Source: Planomicrobium sp. CPCC 101079
GTDB lineage: Bacteria; Bacillota; Bacilli; Bacillales_A; Planococcaceae
DNA length: 64,000 nucleotides
Assembly: GCF_007859275.1 (NCBI RefSeq)
Contig: NZ_VOHC01000001.1
Span: 1-64,000 of the forward strand
Direction: 5' to 3'
Each line of letters opens with the position of its first letter. The first letter of the stretch is position 1. The notes beneath the pieces are model-generated. The model searched no databases and had not been told where the DNA came from. It was given only the letters and a program-made list of their open reading frames with translations. A program made the translations under genes and the position numbers. Below are positions 52,394 through 60,984 of this stretch, piece by piece.

Positions 52394-53089
52394 ATGGAAA
52401 AGCCCTGGATTATGACACAGGAATGGCATCATGTTCTGTTTATGCATTGGGCGCTTGCCCCTCAGCTAGTTAAGCCGAATATTCCGGACGAGCTTCAATT
52501 GGATCTGTACGGTGGGCATGCATGGATCAGCGTCGTCTTATTTAAAGCGAAAGGGACGCGGCCGCGTCTACTTCCGCCTATCCCCGGAGCGCGAACTTAT
52601 CTGGAGTTGAATGTCAGAACCTATGTGAAATACAAAGGGAAATCTGGCGTTTTCTTTTTCAGTTTAGACGCCGATAGTCCTTTGGCTGTAAAAACCGCCT
52701 CAACGGGAAATTTTCTTCCTTACCGCCATGCAAAAATGTCCTTTAAGAGGTACAGGGAAACATGGAGGTTTAAAAGCAAGCGAACCCATAAAGGTTCATT
52801 CCCTGAGATCTTGGATCTTTCTTTTCGGACAATCTCTCCGCCTATTGCAAAAAGTGGACTTGAAAATTGGCTGACCGAGCGCTACTGTTTATGGACAAAG
52901 CCAAAGGATCAGCTTTTTCGGGTGGACATCAAGCATTCCCCATGGCAGCTTGCTTATGTAAAAGGAACGGTTTATCGCAATACAATGGCGAGTTTTCTGC
53001 CTGTGACTTTCCCGCAGGAGCTGGCCATTGCCCATTATTCCGAAATGAAAAAAGTCCGGTTTTTCCCGCCTGTTCTTGAATTGCATTAA
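52394..53089 (+). CDS. YqjF-like DUF2071 protein
   Basis: A 231-aa protein of the DUF2071 (YqjF) family, an acetoacetate-decarboxylase-like fold. Motifs are HVLFMHWALAPQLVKPNIPD at the N-terminus, GHAWISVVLF, TYLELNVRTYVKYKGKSGVF and a late FFSLDADSPLAV. The function is unknown. Start behind GGAAAGGAAGG. It is preceded by a terminator, so its own promoter must overlap the hairpin region, or it is expressed by readthrough from the Mn catalase gene. Confidence 0.85.
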   Translation: MEKPWIMTQEWHHVLFMHWALAPQLVKPNIPDELQLDLYGGHAWISVVLFKAKGTRPRLLPPIPGARTYLELNVRTYVKYKGKSGVFFFSLDADSPLAVKTASTGNFLPYRHAKMSFKRYRETWRFKSKRTHKGSFPEILDLSFRTISPPIAKSGLENWLTERYCLWTKPKDQLFRVDIKHSPWQLAYVKGTVYRNTMASFLPVTFPQELAIAHYSEMKKVRFFPPVLELH

Positions 53090-53116
53090 AAAACCGGAGC
53101 CAATGCTCCGGTTTTT
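53088..53116. terminator. Bidirectional terminator
   Basis: AAAAACCGGAGC-caat-GCTCCGGTTTTT between convergent genes, overlapping both ends. Confidence 0.92.
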
Positions 53117-53507
53117 AGTATCTTTTCGGTTCGTGTTTTAATGTATGAGATGTTTCTTTGTTGCCAAATACCCGTTTTGACAAATAAATATGGAAGAACC
53201 ATTCCCCGACTGCAATCAATACTGCAGAAGAAAGAGCGGCCCAAAAAGGTGAAAAGTCAGGATTTTCAACAAGTGCCATCAATAATAGCCAAATCACTAC
53301 AAAAGACAGGACTAAATCGCCGCCTGATGCAATTTTGTTGGAGGTTCTCCGGTAAATGACCAAATCTCCAATATATCCAAGGACACCTACTGCCAGGGCA
53401 ATAAGGGCAATGTCGCCAACCTGCACACCAAAAGCAATTCCGAGGACGATGAACAACACGACAAACGTCATCAAATATTTCATGATGAAAGCTTCAACAT
53501 GCCTCAA
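53115..53507 (-). CDS. DUF2512 (YndM-like) membrane protein
   Basis: A 130-aa protein with four membrane segments (about residues 10-27, 30-50, 63-83 and 88-107), typical of the DUF2512/YndM family. The tail is basic with histidines. The function is unknown. A TTG start at 53507 is chosen because AAGGAGGT lies 7 nt upstream; a TTG at 53525 lies 5' of that site. A sigma-B-like promoter with an 11-nt spacer precedes it. Confidence 0.82.
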   Translation of the reverse strand: MRHVEAFIMKYLMTFVVLFIVLGIAFGVQVGDIALIALAVGVLGYIGDLVIYRRTSNKIASGGDLVLSFVVIWLLLMALVENPDFSPFWAALSSAVLIAVGEWFFHIYLSKRVFGNKETSHTLKHEPKRY

Positions 53508-53545
53508 TTCTTCCACCTCCTTCAACGTGTTCTTGTAGTATTTGT

Positions 53546-53568
53546 ATACCCCGGTTTCTATAAAAAAC
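53546..53568 (-). promoter_or_regulatory. Possible sigma-B promoter of the DUF2512 gene
   Basis: On the minus strand, GTTTTT (53568-53563), an 11-nt spacer, GGGTAT (53551-53546). The -10 is perfect, but the spacer is two short of the other candidates. Confidence 0.5.
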
Positions 53569-53603
53569 TCAAGAAATCATAAGAAAGTGGAGCAGGATAG
53601 AAC

Positions 53604-54479
53604 TTAAGAAGACGTGAAATCGCCGCCATTGATATGGATCGCTTGGCCGGTAACGTAAGTGCCGTCTTTTGATGCCAGATAAACATAGGCAGGAGCTACT
53701 TCAGCCGGTTGGCCGCGACGTTCCAAAGCAGTATCGCCACCATGTTTGCCTACCTTCTCTTCACCGAAAGATGCGGGAATCAGCGGCGTCCAAATAGGGC
53801 CGGGAGCTACAGAGTTTACTCGAATTCCTTTTTCTGCCAGACTTTGCGAAAGGGAACGAGTAAAAGCTGTGATTGCCCCTTTTGTAGATGAATAATCAAT
53901 CAGTTCAGACGAGCCGCGATAAGCGGTAACAGATGACGTATTGATGATCGAATCGCCTTTCTCTAGATGGGGAAGGGCAGCTTGAGTCAAATAGAACATG
54001 GAGAAAATGTTGGTTTCGAATGTTTCTCTTAATTGATCTGGTGTGATTGCTAAAAAGTCATCTTGTGGAAATTGTTTAGCAGCATTATTGACCAGAATAT
54101 TCAATTGCCCGAATTCGCCGATCACGTCTACTATTAATTGGTTGCAATTCTCGACATCACTGATATCAGTAGCCTTTTTAAAGCAGCGTACACCGTATGA
54201 TTCAACGACTTCAGCCGTTTTATCAGCATCTTCGTGTTCGTCCAAATAGGCAATTGCGACATTGGCGCCTTCTTTTGCGAACGCGACAGCTACTGCCCGT
54301 CCAATTCCGCTGTCTCCTCCAGTGATTAACGCCACTTTGCCTTCAAGTTTTCCAGAACCTTTATAGTCTTTATCGTCGTATATCGGCTCAGGATCCATTT
54401 CACTTTCCAATCCTGGTTGTTTTGACTGGACTTGCGGTTCTACTTCTTCATCGATTTTTTCGTACTTATCGTTTGTCAT
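53604..54479 (-). CDS. SDR family oxidoreductase, general-stress type (YdaD/YhdF-like)
   Basis: A 291-aa short-chain dehydrogenase. An acidic N-terminal extension (residues 1-45) precedes the Rossmann fold: cofactor loop ALITGGDSGIGRAVAVAFAK, NNAAKQF, catalytic Ser in IINTSSVTAYRG, Tyr-Lys in LIDYSSTKGAI. Close relatives YdaD, YhdF and YhxC/D are sigma-B-controlled general stress proteins. Start at 54479 (MTNDKYEK) behind AAGGAGGAAC; an in-frame extension to 54614 crosses the promoter and is rejected. The substrate is unknown. Confidence 0.9.
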   Translation of the reverse strand: MTNDKYEKIDEEVEPQVQSKQPGLESEMDPEPIYDDKDYKGSGKLEGKVALITGGDSGIGRAVAVAFAKEGANVAIAYLDEHEDADKTAEVVESYGVRCFKKATDISDVENCNQLIVDVIGEFGQLNILVNNAAKQFPQDDFLAITPDQLRETFETNIFSMFYLTQAALPHLEKGDSIINTSSVTAYRGSSELIDYSSTKGAITAFTRSLSQSLAEKGIRVNSVAPGPIWTPLIPASFGEEKVGKHGGDTALERRGQPAEVAPAYVYLASKDGTYVTGQAIHINGGDFTSS

Positions 54480-54516
54480 GAGCAGTTCCTCCTTGGAAAT
54501 TAGATTTATGATAGTT

Positions 54517-54541
54517 ATTCCCGAATGCGCTTGGCATAAAC
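54517..54541 (-). promoter_or_regulatory. Candidate sigma-B promoter of the SDR gene
   Basis: On the minus strand, GTTTAT (54541-54536), a 13-nt spacer, GGGAAT (54522-54517). Confidence 0.7.
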
Positions 54542-54616
54542 GTGAGCAGGGATTCGAGTGTGAGATAGTGATGCAGCGTTTTCCTAAAAAGCAAAACTGC
54601 CTGAATGGAAACATAA

Positions 54617-54645
54617 AAAAAGAGCGGACATTGTCCGCTCTTCAA
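54617..54645 (-). terminator. Terminator of the SodC-like gene
   Basis: AAGAGCGGACA-t-TGTCCGCTCTT with A7 on the plus-strand left side, giving a T tract for the minus strand. Confidence 0.88.
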
Positions 54646-54650
54646 TATCA

Positions 54651-55250
54651 TTATTGAGTTTCTCCGGTTACTATACCACACGCGACACGTTCTGCTGCAT
54701 CTTCTTCAGCGTAAACTACCAAAGAAGTGCCGCCTTCTTTCAACAAAGAATTTTCTGCATCAGTTTTCATCGAAACATCTTGGACAACAAACTCATCTTT
54801 GGCAGTTCCATCATCGCCAACTTCGATTGTCTGCATGCCGCCTGCAAACGGTTCACCAGCAGAATCAAAACCAGGAGTTTCACACTTTCCGGCATCATGG
54901 AACTGAATGCCATGTACCCCGGTTTCCAGATTCTCTAAGTTGAGCGCAACACCAACTCCATCGCTTTCAGTAGTCAATTCAGCGGTTCCGACGGCATCAC
55001 CATCTGTATTCAGCATTTCTACTGTAGCCATTAAAAGGTCTTCACTGGAACCTTCGTCCTGATTATCTTCTGCTTCTTCACCATTTGGAGGATTTTCTTG
55101 TCCTTCATCCATTTTTTCGTCTTCAACTTCAGTTGCTCCATCCGTTTCCGTTGGAGGCTCGGAACTGCCGGTATTAGTGCTTCCGCCGCCACAGGCGGAG
55201 AGGATCAAAAGAAAAGCTAGGGTGATAAAAAGCATAGGCAAACGCTTCAT
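54651..55250 (-). CDS. Cu/Zn superoxide dismutase-like lipoprotein lacking metal ligands
   Basis: A 199-aa lipoprotein: lipobox LILSACG, a long acidic linker (about residues 25-75), then a SodC-fold domain (GTAELTTESDGVGVALNLEN, GVHGIQFHDAGKCETPGF, ADDx-like loop). Compared with active SodC, the first His of HxH is Gln (IQFH), the bridging His of SAGGHF is absent (SAGEPF), and the late Cu His is Tyr (SLVVYAEED). The disulfide cysteines remain. It is probably not a dismutase. B. subtilis YojM is a related inactive protein. The start among MMTPM... is uncertain. Confidence 0.82.
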   Translation of the reverse strand: MKRLPMLFITLAFLLILSACGGGSTNTGSSEPPTETDGATEVEDEKMDEGQENPPNGEEAEDNQDEGSSEDLLMATVEMLNTDGDAVGTAELTTESDGVGVALNLENLETGVHGIQFHDAGKCETPGFDSAGEPFAGGMQTIEVGDDGTAKDEFVVQDVSMKTDAENSLLKEGGTSLVVYAEEDAAERVACGIVTGETQ

Positions 55251-55365
55251 TGGTGTCATCATCTCCTCTTCGAATAACGTGCTATTCTTCATTACACATA
55301 TTTGTCAGAAAATAAACACGTTTTTGCTAAAGCAGACCTTTTGTAGGAGGTAATCCACTTGTACC

Positions 55366-57996
55366 TTATCGTTCGGTTTTCTTGGTTCGGCGCTTTTTGA
55401 AGAAGACAAACCAGATTCCGATAAGGACGGAGAAGATGCTGACAATGAGCGCCGGCAAGAAGAACGGCGGCCGATAAGTCAGCAATACTGTGTTTTTGCC
55501 GGCTTCAAGCGGAACTGCGATAAATGCATAGTTCGCTTTTAATGCTTCTGTTTTCTGTTCATTTACGGAAGCGCTCCAACCTCTTTCATATGGGATGTTG
55601 ACTGTTAAGTAAGTATCGTCTTCCTTGTTATCATAATCCACTGTTACTTTATTGCCGTCAATATCCACATCGGTTAAACCGGTGTATTGCCCCTTCTGAG
55701 ATTTCAGCACATCATAAGGTTCTGTGAAGATCTTAATTTCCGTTAGCTCGTAAGTTCCTTTAGGCATACGGATCTGGACGCGTTCAGCAGCCGGTACCCG
55801 TACCGTGATATCATCCACATACGTTTTATAGACAGATTGATTTGATTTTCTTGAAGTCAAGTAGTCATTTACAGCTAAATTAAAGCCTTCGTTAGGCGCT
55901 CGGTTCTCCAAATGGAAAGAAACATAGAAATCCCCTTCTGCTGCAGGGGAGTCGGGGATCAAGTCGATTCCACCGATTTTTTCTTCTATTTCCAAGACGC
56001 CATTTTGATAAGTCGAGCCGGCATTTTCGACTGTGAATTCTGTTGCTTGTTCTTCAATATCCGGCAGCTGCTCTGTGTTTTCTGCATCATCTAACACAAC
56101 GCCTTCTAGCATGGCATGTTCCCGCGCTAATGGATGGACTTTTTCCAACTGCCTTTCTTGGTAAACGGTGGAAGTCGAACGGGCAAATGGCAAGAGATAA
56201 TCGTTTTCATAAACAATAAAGTTTTCCGACTCTAATATTTCTGTGAATCCGAATGGCACATTATCCATACCTTCCGCATTTGGCAAGACATCAGCCGTCG
56301 GCGCGTCTTTAGGGGCAATGACGTATTTGCCTTGCAGCAGGCTAAAGAGATTGGCACGGTTGCCGAGTGTAGCATAGCGGCTTACGCTTTCTCGAGCCAT
56401 ATCAATTTCCAAGTCGTATAAATAAAAGAACAACAGATTTTTGTTCAATATACTCGAATAAGCGCTGAGCCCTCTAAAATTCTGGACAAGGGGTGTATTA
56501 TTGCGTACACCTTCCATCCAGTCGATCCGGTAAGTGATTCCTGCGTCCCGCTGCTCAATTTTTTTCAGCAATCCACGAATTTCAGGATCGTCGTATTCCG
56601 GCCCTGTTATCAGCTCTTCGTTCACTTTGGAAAGTTCCCCAGCACCGATAAGTTTTTCCGACTGGTAAATATTAGCTGAAACAACCATCCAAACAAATAA
56701 ATAACCAATTAATGCCAGTTTGAAGGCGGATTTCTTGAATTTTATAAAAAGAAACATAAAAAGCAAAGTAATCGGCAAGCTGATTGCCATAAAAAACGTA
56801 TATTGCCTGTTAAAATCAAATTTTTCATCAGCGAGAGCCCAGGCTAAATAAGCAAGGACAGTAAAAAATGCAGCAATAGCAAATCGGCGAAGAGTAAATT
56901 TCTGGAAGTTTGCAAGTCCGACAGCGACGGCCCCGCCGATCATCAACGATAAGAAGTATTCCCAACGATGTTGCGGTGCCGATAGGCCGTTGAAAAGGCT
57001 TCCCGCCATTGGACTGTGATGAAGAGCAATAGCTATCAATCCCAATACCGCGAATAAACGAAAGAGTTTATTGCGGTACAGGAATGTAGAAAATAACAGC
57101 AAAACGAAAATCGCCGGCAATACCACATACCGGCTGGTATATAAAAGGTTTTCCGGAGTCTCAAACCAGGCAATGTCTTGTGAGAATGAGGGACGGTGAT
57201 TGTTTAAGTAGGCATATACTGAAGGTATGAACGCAACAGCGCTGATGCCAAACCCGAAGATTCCGGCAAGAAGAAACAGTTCGATCGCTTTCTTTTTCTC
57301 CGTTTCTTGAGGGGACAATGGAATGAACAGCCGGACAAGAATGTATATGCCAACCAGCAAGAAATTGATATAGGAAAAATAAAAATTATTGATAAGAGAA
57401 ATTGCCACAGCAAACAAAAACCAGCCGGGCTTTGCTTCCCTGAATATCTTTTCAACGCCGAGGATGAGCAGCGGCAGCCAAAGAAAAGCATCCGCAAAAA
57501 ATTCCCAGTAAGCCGTATGGCGGAAAAACATGCCCGATACGCCGTAAAAAGCAGCGCCGATGAATGCGTAACGGCGGGCAATATCCATGTACATAAAAAC
57601 ACGGGCAGTGATATACAACACAAAACTTAAACGGATGATGCTTATAAAGACGGCTGCGTTCGCCCAGAAAAGAACATCTGGCGTACCGGTCAGGCCGGCT
57701 TTTTCTAATAGAAAGACAAATGCGGTTGTCAGCCAGAAGACCGTAGATGTGGAAAAATAATATGACAAACCGCTATAGATTCCTGCACCTAAACCAAAAG
57801 AATACGAATAGAAAAAGTCTCCATTCGTGTATTGTTCATATAATAAATGTTTAAATGGCGTCATCTGGGCAAGCCCATCATTGATGCCGATCATGAAATG
57901 GTTTTGTGTCCACTGATAAAGAAACACTGCATGGCTTAAAATCGCCAATGCGAAACAGCAGATAAAAAGTAAAAGATTCGGGTAGTTCTTTTGCAT
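55366..57996 (-). CDS. yfhO: YfhO family membrane glycosyltransferase
   Basis: An 876-aa polytopic protein with about 12 N-terminal membrane segments (residues 1-440), a large extracellular domain (about 450-840) and a last membrane segment near 850-868 followed by a basic tail. In B. subtilis YfhO transfers GlcNAc from undecaprenyl-phosphate-GlcNAc to lipoteichoic acid outside the cell. It is the third gene of csbB-gtcA-yfhO, 19 bp after gtcA. Length and topology fit the family. Confidence 0.88.
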   Translation of the reverse strand: MQKNYPNLLLFICCFALAILSHAVFLYQWTQNHFMIGINDGLAQMTPFKHLLYEQYTNGDFFYSYSFGLGAGIYSGLSYYFSTSTVFWLTTAFVFLLEKAGLTGTPDVLFWANAAVFISIIRLSFVLYITARVFMYMDIARRYAFIGAAFYGVSGMFFRHTAYWEFFADAFLWLPLLILGVEKIFREAKPGWFLFAVAISLINNFYFSYINFLLVGIYILVRLFIPLSPQETEKKKAIELFLLAGIFGFGISAVAFIPSVYAYLNNHRPSFSQDIAWFETPENLLYTSRYVVLPAIFVLLLFSTFLYRNKLFRLFAVLGLIAIALHHSPMAGSLFNGLSAPQHRWEYFLSLMIGGAVAVGLANFQKFTLRRFAIAAFFTVLAYLAWALADEKFDFNRQYTFFMAISLPITLLFMFLFIKFKKSAFKLALIGYLFVWMVVSANIYQSEKLIGAGELSKVNEELITGPEYDDPEIRGLLKKIEQRDAGITYRIDWMEGVRNNTPLVQNFRGLSAYSSILNKNLLFFYLYDLEIDMARESVSRYATLGNRANLFSLLQGKYVIAPKDAPTADVLPNAEGMDNVPFGFTEILESENFIVYENDYLLPFARSTSTVYQERQLEKVHPLAREHAMLEGVVLDDAENTEQLPDIEEQATEFTVENAGSTYQNGVLEIEEKIGGIDLIPDSPAAEGDFYVSFHLENRAPNEGFNLAVNDYLTSRKSNQSVYKTYVDDITVRVPAAERVQIRMPKGTYELTEIKIFTEPYDVLKSQKGQYTGLTDVDIDGNKVTVDYDNKEDDTYLTVNIPYERGWSASVNEQKTEALKANYAFIAVPLEAGKNTVLLTYRPPFFLPALIVSIFSVLIGIWFVFFKKRRTKKTER

Positions 57997-58015
57997 GGAT
58001 TCACCATCTTTTTGC

Positions 58016-58411
58016 TTAATTTGGCCGAGCTGTGCCTTTTAAGATTTTGCTGGAAACGATAAAGGTGATTGGCACAGTAAATAGGACCGCCGCAAAAGGC
58101 GCAATGTTGCTATTAAGGTGCAAGAATTCCACAAAGATGAAAATCAAAATCGTGGATACCGACATATTGACGACCTGAGTCAGCGGGAAGTACAAATATT
58201 TTTTTAACGTTGGTTTTATTCTATACGTAACATAACAATTCAAGAAAAAGGAAACGTTCAAACTAATGACAAAACCAACAAGATGCGACCACATATAAGG
58301 GAGGGAAAATATATTATGCAGCACGAGGTAAATCGAATAGTAAGTAAGTGTATTGATGACACCGACAACAACAAAGCGGGTGAATTCAGTGTTCAGCCGT
58401 TTAACGTTCAT
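58016..58411 (-). CDS. gtcA: GtrA family flippase (GtcA-like)
   Basis: A 131-aa protein with four membrane segments. FTRFVVVGVINTLTYYSIYL near the N-terminus and SFFLNCYVTYRI are GtrA hallmarks. GtrA/GtcA proteins flip undecaprenyl-linked sugar across the membrane. Start at 58411 (MNVKRL) overlaps the glycosyltransferase stop by 11 bp, indicating translational coupling. Together with CsbB and YfhO it forms a complete teichoic-acid glycosylation set. Confidence 0.88.
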   Translation of the reverse strand: MNVKRLNTEFTRFVVVGVINTLTYYSIYLVLHNIFSLPYMWSHLVGFVISLNVSFFLNCYVTYRIKPTLKKYLYFPLTQVVNMSVSTILIFIFVEFLHLNSNIAPFAAVLFTVPITFIVSSKILKGTARPN

Positions 58412-59342
58412 CGTACTCATCCACATTGCTGATATCCACTAAATAGCTTGGGCGCCGTTTTGTTTCGTTGTAAATGCGTCCAATATATTCCCCAATGACG
58501 CCGAGACTGATCAATTGAATGCCCCCTAAAACAAGGATAGCGGTGATGGTGGTAAAGTATCCAGGTGCACCGATGCCTTCTTTCATAATTTGATAAAACG
58601 TCACACCGATATAAAGGAGTGACAAAAACAGGACGAGAAAGCCTGTATAAAAACAAATTCGCAGCGGTTTTGTGTTGAATGAAATGATGCCATCGATTCC
58701 ATAATTAATGAGGCCGCCGAATGACCACTTGGACTCTTGGCCGTCCGCCCTCAGAACATTTTCATAGGAGATGATTTTTTTGCTCAAGCCGATCCAGGAA
58801 TACAATCCCTTAGAGAAGCGATTGGTTTCACTGAGCGCCAAAAGTGAATTGATCGCTTTTCTGCTCAGTAACCGGAAGTCGCCTTCGCCGTCTACGAAAT
58901 CTACATCCGTGATTGCATTGATCACCCGATAGTAAAGTGAAGAGAAGAGGCTTCGGAATTTTGAATCACCGGTTCTTGAACGTTTAGCTACGACTTGGTG
59001 AAAGCCTTCTTCAAATCCTTGGACTAATTCACCAATCAGATGGGGCGGATGCTGCAGGTCACTATCCATTAAGATAGCTGCATCTCCTTTGCAACGCTTT
59101 AGCCCAGCAAGCATGGCTGCCTCTTTTCCAAAGTTCCGTGTCAATGAAATATATTTTACACAATCGTGCGCTTCTGAAAGCGCCAGGATTTCCTGAAGTG
59201 TTCCGTCGCGGCTGCCATCATTGATGAATAGTATCTCGTAGCGGTATGGAAGCGGCTCGAGTTCTTGTGCCAGCTTAATATACATGGAAGAAATGTTTTC
59301 TTCTTCGTTATAAGCTGGAACAACAATGGAAATCAACTTCAT
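58401..59342 (-). CDS. csbB: Undecaprenyl-phosphate glycosyltransferase (CsbB-like)
   Basis: A 313-aa family 2 glycosyltransferase. The N-terminal catalytic domain (ISIVVPAYNEEENI, LFINDGSRDGTL, LMDSDLQHPPHLI with the DxD, FVDGEGDFRLLSRKA) is followed by two membrane segments near residues 230-295. It makes undecaprenyl-phosphate-GlcNAc for LTA modification. B. subtilis csbB is controlled by sigma-B and sigma-X; here only a sigma-A-like promoter was found. Start at 59342 behind GAAAGGGGAATTACA. First gene of the operon. Confidence 0.88.
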   Translation of the reverse strand: MKLISIVVPAYNEEENISSMYIKLAQELEPLPYRYEILFINDGSRDGTLQEILALSEAHDCVKYISLTRNFGKEAAMLAGLKRCKGDAAILMDSDLQHPPHLIGELVQGFEEGFHQVVAKRSRTGDSKFRSLFSSLYYRVINAITDVDFVDGEGDFRLLSRKAINSLLALSETNRFSKGLYSWIGLSKKIISYENVLRADGQESKWSFGGLINYGIDGIISFNTKPLRICFYTGFLVLFLSLLYIGVTFYQIMKEGIGAPGYFTTITAILVLGGIQLISLGVIGEYIGRIYNETKRRPSYLVDISNVDEYDER

Positions 59343-59439
59343 TTGTAATTCCCCTTTCACAACTTATCTAAAGCTTTGCTCTGCCATTTCCTCGGCCTGT
59401 TTCTTTTGACAGGCAAAGGAGAGCATGCAGTTTCTTTCT

Positions 59440-59467
59440 ATACTAAAGTGAAACTTCTTTCTGTCTA
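59440..59467 (-). promoter_or_regulatory. Possible sigma-A promoter of csbB-gtcA-yfhO
   Basis: On the minus strand, TAGACA (59467-59462), a 16-nt spacer, TAGTAT (59445-59440). A small hairpin GCCTGT...ACAGGC lies in the leader. No sigma-B match was found within 150 bp. Confidence 0.5.
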
Positions 59468-59603
59468 GATACGTATAGTATACATAAGCTGATTTCAGTT
59501 AGCATCTTTCTGAAAATTCGGCTTGAAATCGCATGAGCTGGCCGGAAAATGCTTACTCTATGTAAACCGCAGGTAAAGCACTTTTCGCGGAGCCCCTTTA
59601 TAA

Positions 59604-59632
59604 TTGAATTTTTCCGGTTTTGCCCATACTAT
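59604..59632 (+). promoter_or_regulatory. Sigma-A promoter of the terD operon
   Basis: TTGAAT (59604-59609), a 17-nt spacer, TACTAT (59627-59632), 38 bp before the first terD start. No convincing ECF sigma (W/M/X) promoter was seen, although AACC/CGCG blocks about 17 nt apart lie upstream. Confidence 0.65.
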
Positions 59633-59670
59633 TAGAAGTATATACATATTGATGAATGGGAGTGTTAAGA

Positions 59671-60285
59671 ATGGCTATAAATCTTGTAAAAGGTCAGAAG
59701 ATTGATTTAACAAAAGGACGTTCATCTCTTTCAAGCATCATGGTTGGCTTAGGCTGGGATCCGGTTGCCGCTAAAAAAAGCGGTGGCTTTTTGAGTGGCT
59801 TGCTTGGGGGCGGGGGAGGCGGTGCGGACGTCGACTGTGACGCTTCTGTCATCATGCTGGATGCAAACGGCAAACTAAACAGCAAGGAAAACTTGATTTA
59901 CTTCGGCAACAAAAAGAGTAAGGATGGCAGCGTTGTCCACTCCGGCGATAACTTGACTGGCGCAGGAGAAGGCGATGACGAAACCATTCAAATCGATTTG
60001 AAACGGATTTCTCCGTCAATTCATCGTTTAGTGTTTGTCGTTAACATCTACAATGCCAAGCAAAAGAAACAGGATTTCGGCATGATTCAAAATGCTTTTA
60101 TCCGTTTGGTGGACAATCAGTCAAAAGAAGAATTGGTGCATTACAACTTGACTGACAACTATTCAGGGAAAATGTCGCTTCTTCTTGGTGAAATTTACCG
60201 CCAAGGAAGCGAATGGAAATTCTCAGCAGTCGGTGAAGGTACTATTGATCCGGATATCGGTTCAATTGCAAACAAATACGCATAA
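59671..60285 (+). CDS. TerD family protein with Gly-rich insertion (YceC-like)
   Basis: A 204-aa TerD/CABP-fold protein. The N-terminal [16 protein letters not shown] is the family start. Ca2+-binding acidic loops are [14 protein letters not shown] and [16 protein letters not shown] Gly-rich insertion ([15 protein letters not shown], about residues 39-53) lies between strands, as in YceC-type members. TerD proteins act in tellurite, peroxide and envelope-stress resistance, probably as Ca2+-dependent scaffolds at the membrane. Start at 59671 behind TGGGAGTGTT. It is followed 14 bp later by a second terD. Confidence 0.9.
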   Translation: MAINLVKGQKIDLTKGRSSLSSIMVGLGWDPVAAKKSGGFLSGLLGGGGGGADVDCDASVIMLDANGKLNSKENLIYFGNKKSKDGSVVHSGDNLTGAGEGDDETIQIDLKRISPSIHRLVFVVNIYNAKQKKQDFGMIQNAFIRLVDNQSKEELVHYNLTDNYSGKMSLLLGEIYRQGSEWKFSAVGEGTIDPDIGSIANKYA

Positions 60286-60299
60286 GGAGTGAAGGAAGA

Positions 60300-60878
60300 A
60301 TGGCAATCAATTTATCTAAAGGGCAAAAAGTGGACTTAACAAAATCAAATCCTGGTTTATCCAAGGTGATCGTAGGTCTAGGTTGGGATACCAATAAATA
60401 TGATGGCGGCCAAGATTTCGATTTGGATTCTTCTATCTTTTTATTAGGCGCGAATGGCAAATGCACTTCTGAAAAAGATTTCATCTTCTACAACAACACG
60501 ATTGGTGCAGAGGGTGCAGTGGAACATACGGGTGACAACAAAACAGGAGAAGGCGAAGGAGACGATGAGCAAGTAAATGTAAATCTATCGTCTATCCCGT
60601 CTTCGATTGAACGCGTAACTTTCGCAATCACGATTCATGATGCAGAAGCACGCGGCCAGAACTTTGGCCAAGTAAGCAATTCTTACGTACGGATTGTCAA
60701 CGGCGATTCAAACGAAGAGTTGATCCGCTACGATTTGGGAGAAGATTTCTCGATCGAAACAGCAATTGTGGTAGGCGAATTATACCGCCACAACAACGAA
60801 TGGAAATTTAATGCTATCGGCAGCGGCTACCAAGGCGGGCTTGGATCTCTTGTTCGGGACTTTGGATTAGACAGCTAA
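60300..60878 (+). CDS. TerD family protein (YceD/YceE-like)
   Basis: A 192-aa TerD protein with no Gly-rich insert. Motifs are [37 protein letters not shown] and [20 protein letters not shown], which carry the Ca2+-binding Asp pairs. It pairs with the previous TerD; the two paralogues are normally expressed together. RBS AAGGAGTGAAGGA. A terminator follows, then the associated metabolic genes. No terC/yceF gene lies between, unlike B. subtilis. Confidence 0.92.
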   Translation: MAINLSKGQKVDLTKSNPGLSKVIVGLGWDTNKYDGGQDFDLDSSIFLLGANGKCTSEKDFIFYNNTIGAEGAVEHTGDNKTGEGEGDDEQVNVNLSSIPSSIERVTFAITIHDAEARGQNFGQVSNSYVRIVNGDSNEELIRYDLGEDFSIETAIVVGELYRHNNEWKFNAIGSGYQGGLGSLVRDFGLDS

Positions 60879-60887
60879 TTCGCGACT

Positions 60888-60920
60888 AAAAAAGCAAGGG
60901 GCTAGCCTCCTTGCTTTTTT
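60888..60920 (+). terminator. Terminator after the terD pair
   Basis: AAAAAAGCAAGGGG-ctag-CCTCCTTGCTTTTTT hairpin with one mismatch. It could allow partial readthrough into the downstream Ter-associated genes. Confidence 0.85.
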
Positions 60921-60984
60921 CTCCATTTATATTGTTAAATTGGAGCAAACGGCAAATACTTGGCGTGCAGGTTGGGGGAAGAAA

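Noticed and set aside
59521..59595. ECF sigma (W/M/X) promoter for the terD operon
   Set aside because: AAACC and CGCG blocks about 17 nt apart match only poorly; the TTGAAT-17-TACTAT sigma-A promoter nearer the gene is better.
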